Source of the DNA: an uncultured Lachnospiraceae bacterium | GTDB lineage: Bacteria > Bacillota > Clostridia > Lachnospirales > Lachnospiraceae | Length of the DNA stretch: 64,000 bases | NCBI GenBank assembly: GCA_900319245.1 | Contig: ONNQ01000012.1 | Location: 1 to 64,000 of the forward strand | Direction of reading: 5' to 3' | Shown: piece by piece, positions 61,960-64,000 of the stretch | Position numbering within the stretch: the stretch's first letter is position 1 | How the letters are laid out: each line of letters starts with the position of its first letter | Position numbers and translations under genes: made by a program | Notes under the pieces: model-generated | What the model saw: only the letters and a program-made list of their open reading frames with translations | What the model was told of the DNA's origin: nothing | Database searches by the model: none

Positions 61960-62715
61960 ATGAATGGATTCTTTGGCGCAGTGAAGGACAATGCAGGATT
62001 TGTAGGCGTGTGCCTTGTGGCTGTTGTTGTGATGGTTGCGATCGCATACGGATTTGAGAAGGCGGCCAAGAAGGTCAACGGGGATACAGACAGAGTCCTC
62101 GCGACAAGAAAAGTGGTTATGATCGGCATGTTTGCGGCGATTTCGGGTATCCTCTATTGCTTCGACTTTGCCCTTCCCATCGCACCTTCTTTTTACAAGC
62201 TGGACTTCAGCGAGCTCCCGGCCCTGATCGCGGGTTTTGCGTTTGGCCCTGTCGCTGGCGTGCTTGTGGAGTTCATTAAGGAAATCGTAAAGCTGCTTCT
62301 CAAGTCGACTTCCACCGCGTTCGTCGGCGACCTGGCCAATTTCCTGATCGGCTGCATGCTGGTGCTGCCCGCATCCGTCATCTATCAGTTCCACAAATCC
62401 AAGAGAAGCGCGCTGATCGGCTGCGCAGTCGGCACGGTGGTCATGACCGTGTTCGGAACATGGTTTAACGCAGTCTACCTGCTTCCCACATTTGCCAAGC
62501 TTTATGGTATGCCTCTGGACGCCATTCTCGGCATGGGCGCCGCGATCAACGCTGGCGTCAAGGATATCACATCTTTCGTGATCCTGATGGTTGCGCCGAT
62601 CAATATCATCAAGGGCGTGGGCATTTCGGCGATCACAATGCTCGTCTACAAGAAGCTGAGCCCGATCATCAAGTACGGAAATACGCCGCAGGAGAGCGTC
62701 AAGGCGGCAGATTGA
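61960..62715 (+). CDS. ribU: Riboflavin ECF transporter S-component
   Basis: 251 residues from the ATG at 61960 (AAGGAGGA 7 bases before); the frame from 61864 lies in the riboswitch leader. RibU core (about 45-235) has six TM helices with FSELPALIAGFAFGP and WFNAVYLLP, which line the riboflavin site. An extra N-terminal TM (about 12-32, VGVCLVAVVVMVAIAYGF) is unusual compared with the standard about 190 residues. The ATPases and T-component are not in the window. Expression is controlled by the FMN riboswitch directly upstream. Confidence 0.92.
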   Translation: MNGFFGAVKDNAGFVGVCLVAVVVMVAIAYGFEKAAKKVNGDTDRVLATRKVVMIGMFAAISGILYCFDFALPIAPSFYKLDFSELPALIAGFAFGPVAGVLVEFIKEIVKLLLKSTSTAFVGDLANFLIGCMLVLPASVIYQFHKSKRSALIGCAVGTVVMTVFGTWFNAVYLLPTFAKLYGMPLDAILGMGAAINAGVKDITSFVILMVAPINIIKGVGISAITMLVYKKLSPIIKYGNTPQESVKAAD

Positions 62716-62766
62716 AACATTTGGATACAAGATAGGCTTTTCTTTGAAACAAATTGTGGTATTATG

Positions 62767-62790
62767 AGAGCGCTGTGCTTACAGCGCTCT
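62767..62790 (+). terminator. Hairpin after ribU
   Basis: Perfect 10-bp stem (62767-62776 with 62781-62790), loop GCTT, followed by TTGCTTGTTTT. It probably ends the ribU message; the tsaE start is about 30 bases on. Confidence 0.7.
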
Positions 62791-62821
62791 TTGCTTGTTT
62801 TACACCTGTAATTGTGAAATA

Positions 62822-63283
62822 ATGGATAGTATGAATAGAACAAAGAATATTACAGAAACATATTCCACAGAGGCTACGGCCCAAATCGCATATCAGATGG
62901 CGGCTGATGCCAGGCCCGGTCAGGTCTTTGCCCTGATCGGTGATCTTGGCGTGGGAAAGACTGTGTTTACGAAGGGATTTGCCGAGGGACTCGGCATTGA
63001 TGAACCGGTGAGTTCGCCCACCTTCACCATTCTGCAGATTTATGAGGAGGGAAGACTTCCTCTTTATCATTTCGACGTCTACCGGATCGAAGAGCCCGAG
63101 GAAATGGAGGAGGTTGGCTTCGATGAATACGTGGACGGGGACGGCGTCTGCCTGATCGAATGGGCAAACAGGATTGAGGAGATCCTGCCGGCGGACACGA
63201 TCTATATCGTGATCGAGAAGGACCTCAGCAAAGGATTGGACTACAGAAAGATCACAGTGGTCAGACCCGGAGCGGCCGACTGA
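62822..63283 (+). CDS. tsaE: tRNA threonylcarbamoyladenosine biosynthesis ATPase
   Basis: 153 residues from the ATG at 62822, or 150 from 62831; neither has a strong ribosome site. Walker A is GDLGVGKT, with SSPTFTIL and LYHFDVYRI in the switch region and a C-terminal LIEWANRI, all TsaE signatures. It drives the TsaB-TsaD complex in t6A37 tRNA modification. The tsaB gene follows 29 bases later, the usual pairing. Confidence 0.95.
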   Translation: MDSMNRTKNITETYSTEATAQIAYQMAADARPGQVFALIGDLGVGKTVFTKGFAEGLGIDEPVSSPTFTILQIYEEGRLPLYHFDVYRIEEPEEMEEVGFDEYVDGDGVCLIEWANRIEEILPADTIYIVIEKDLSKGLDYRKITVVRPGAAD

Positions 63284-63312
63284 CCCTGCGCAGACGAAAG
63301 GAAAGCGTACAG

Positions 63313-64000
63313 ATGAAGATACTAGCAATTGAGGCGTCCGGCCCTGTGGCGGGCTGCGCCCTGCTCGAGGACGGAACCCTCACAGCGGAATACAGCGTAC
63401 AATATAAGAAAAAGCACTCCCAGAGTCTTGTGCCGATGCTGCAGGAGATGAAGGAAATGGTGGACCTGGATCTCTCCTCGATCGATTTCATTGCAGTGAC
63501 AGCCGGCCCCGGGTCTTTTACAGGCCTTCGGATCGGCGCGGCGACGGTGAAAGGCCTTGGCCTTGCGCTGGACAAGCCGGTATTGCCGGTTCCCACAGTG
63601 GATTCCCTGGCATGCGGCCTGTACGGAACAGACCGCGTGATCTGCCCGCTCATGGACGCGAGAAGGCAGCAGGTCTACACGGGTATTTATGAAAACAAAG
63701 ACGGACTAAAGGTCCTGGAGCCGCAATGCGTGACGGCACTCACCGAGATCACAGCCAAACTCAACACACTGGGCAAAGAAGTGATCTTTGTAGGCGATGG
63801 CGTGCCGGTCAATGAAGAGGCGCTCAAGGAACAGATGCAGGTCCCCTATCTGCTCGCACCGGCCCACCTAAGTCGCCAGCGCGCGGCTTCAACGGCTGTG
63901 AGAGCGGCGCAGATCTATGCGGAAATGGGAGAGGCAGCGCTGGTCACAGCGGATGACTTCAGACCCGAGTATCTCAGGATCCCGCAGGCAGAGCGTGAAC
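63313..64000 (+). CDS. tsaB: tRNA threonylcarbamoyladenosine protein TsaB (3' end outside window)
   Basis: Partial: 229 codons from ATG 63313 (GAAAGGA upstream) to the window end with no stop. The N-terminus MKILAIEASGP, the hallmark PGSFTGLRIGAATVKGLG and the C-terminal RPEYLRIPQAE show TsaB, an inactive ASKHA-fold partner of TsaD. It directly follows tsaE; tsaD and rimI would be expected next. Confidence 0.95.
   Translation, partial: MKILAIEASGPVAGCALLEDGTLTAEYSVQYKKKHSQSLVPMLQEMKEMVDLDLSSIDFIAVTAGPGSFTGLRIGAATVKGLGLALDKPVLPVPTVDSLACGLYGTDRVICPLMDARRQQVYTGIYENKDGLKVLEPQCVTALTEITAKLNTLGKEVIFVGDGVPVNEEALKEQMQVPYLLAPAHLSRQRAASTAVRAAQIYAEMGEAALVTADDFRPEYLRIPQAERE

Overview
The window reads as the chromosome of an anaerobic, Gram-positive member of the Clostridia, most likely Lachnospiraceae-like. 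This is inferred from gene content and is not a database result. The pointers are phosphotransacetylase, a four-subunit 2-oxoacid:ferredoxin oxidoreductase, a glycerol operon ending in a DUF1667 protein, a sortase, an ECF riboflavin S-component behind an FMN riboswitch, MurA, and no outer-membrane genes. GC content looks close to one half. Most genes are on the + strand; only metF, the NhaC-type antiporter, a CYTH-domain gene and a phosphohexomutase are on the - strand. I saw no rRNA, tRNA, phage, transposase or CRISPR-cas genes.

Layout. 0-2 kb: end of glgB, a DtxR/MntR-type regulator, a C39-like protein and a cyclophilin. 2.1-8.2 kb: a four-gene ABC export operon with two different membrane-fusion adaptors around one ATPase and one MacB-type permease. 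8.3-11.4 kb: metF, pta and a formate/nitrite-type channel. 11.4-15.4 kb: two GH32 beta-fructosidases with a HAD phosphatase between them. 15.4-22 kb: an Asp-rich repeat protein, an alanine/glycine symporter, a nitroreductase, an ABC exporter and a MATE exporter. 22.0-22.55 kb: an unusual non-coding array of eight related 37-base elements, four pointing right and four pointing left. 22.6-29.4 kb: NhaC-type antiporter, nth, the oxidoreductase operon and a LysR regulator.

29.6-34 kb: an unrecognised membrane protein paired with a membrane-anchored Hsp70-like ATPase, a VanY-like carboxypeptidase and ThrH. 34-40.7 kb: the glycerol regulon glpP-glpK-glpF-glpA/O-like-glpB-like-DUF1667, with a cre-like site, a strong promoter and a terminator-like leader before the dehydrogenase genes that GlpP could control. 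40.8-45.5 kb: small membrane and envelope proteins including a sortase. 45.6-52.3 kb: a TetR regulator, an MMPL/RND exporter, a 1040-residue secreted heptad-repeat protein and a divergent MntP-like protein. 52.3-58.6 kb: a phosphohexomutase divergent from three GT2 glycosyltransferases, which suggests surface polysaccharide synthesis. 58.7-64 kb: a tail-anchored coiled-coil protein, a flavin reductase, murA, FMN riboswitch-ribU, tsaE and the start of tsaB.

The parts least explained by known biology are the convergent repeat array at 22.05-22.54 kb; the Hsp70-like/membrane-protein pair, whose 3' end is followed by tandem 38-base repeats that each keep the same 12-residue reading frame; and the exporter whose second adaptor carries an insertion of about 450 residues in the helical hairpin.
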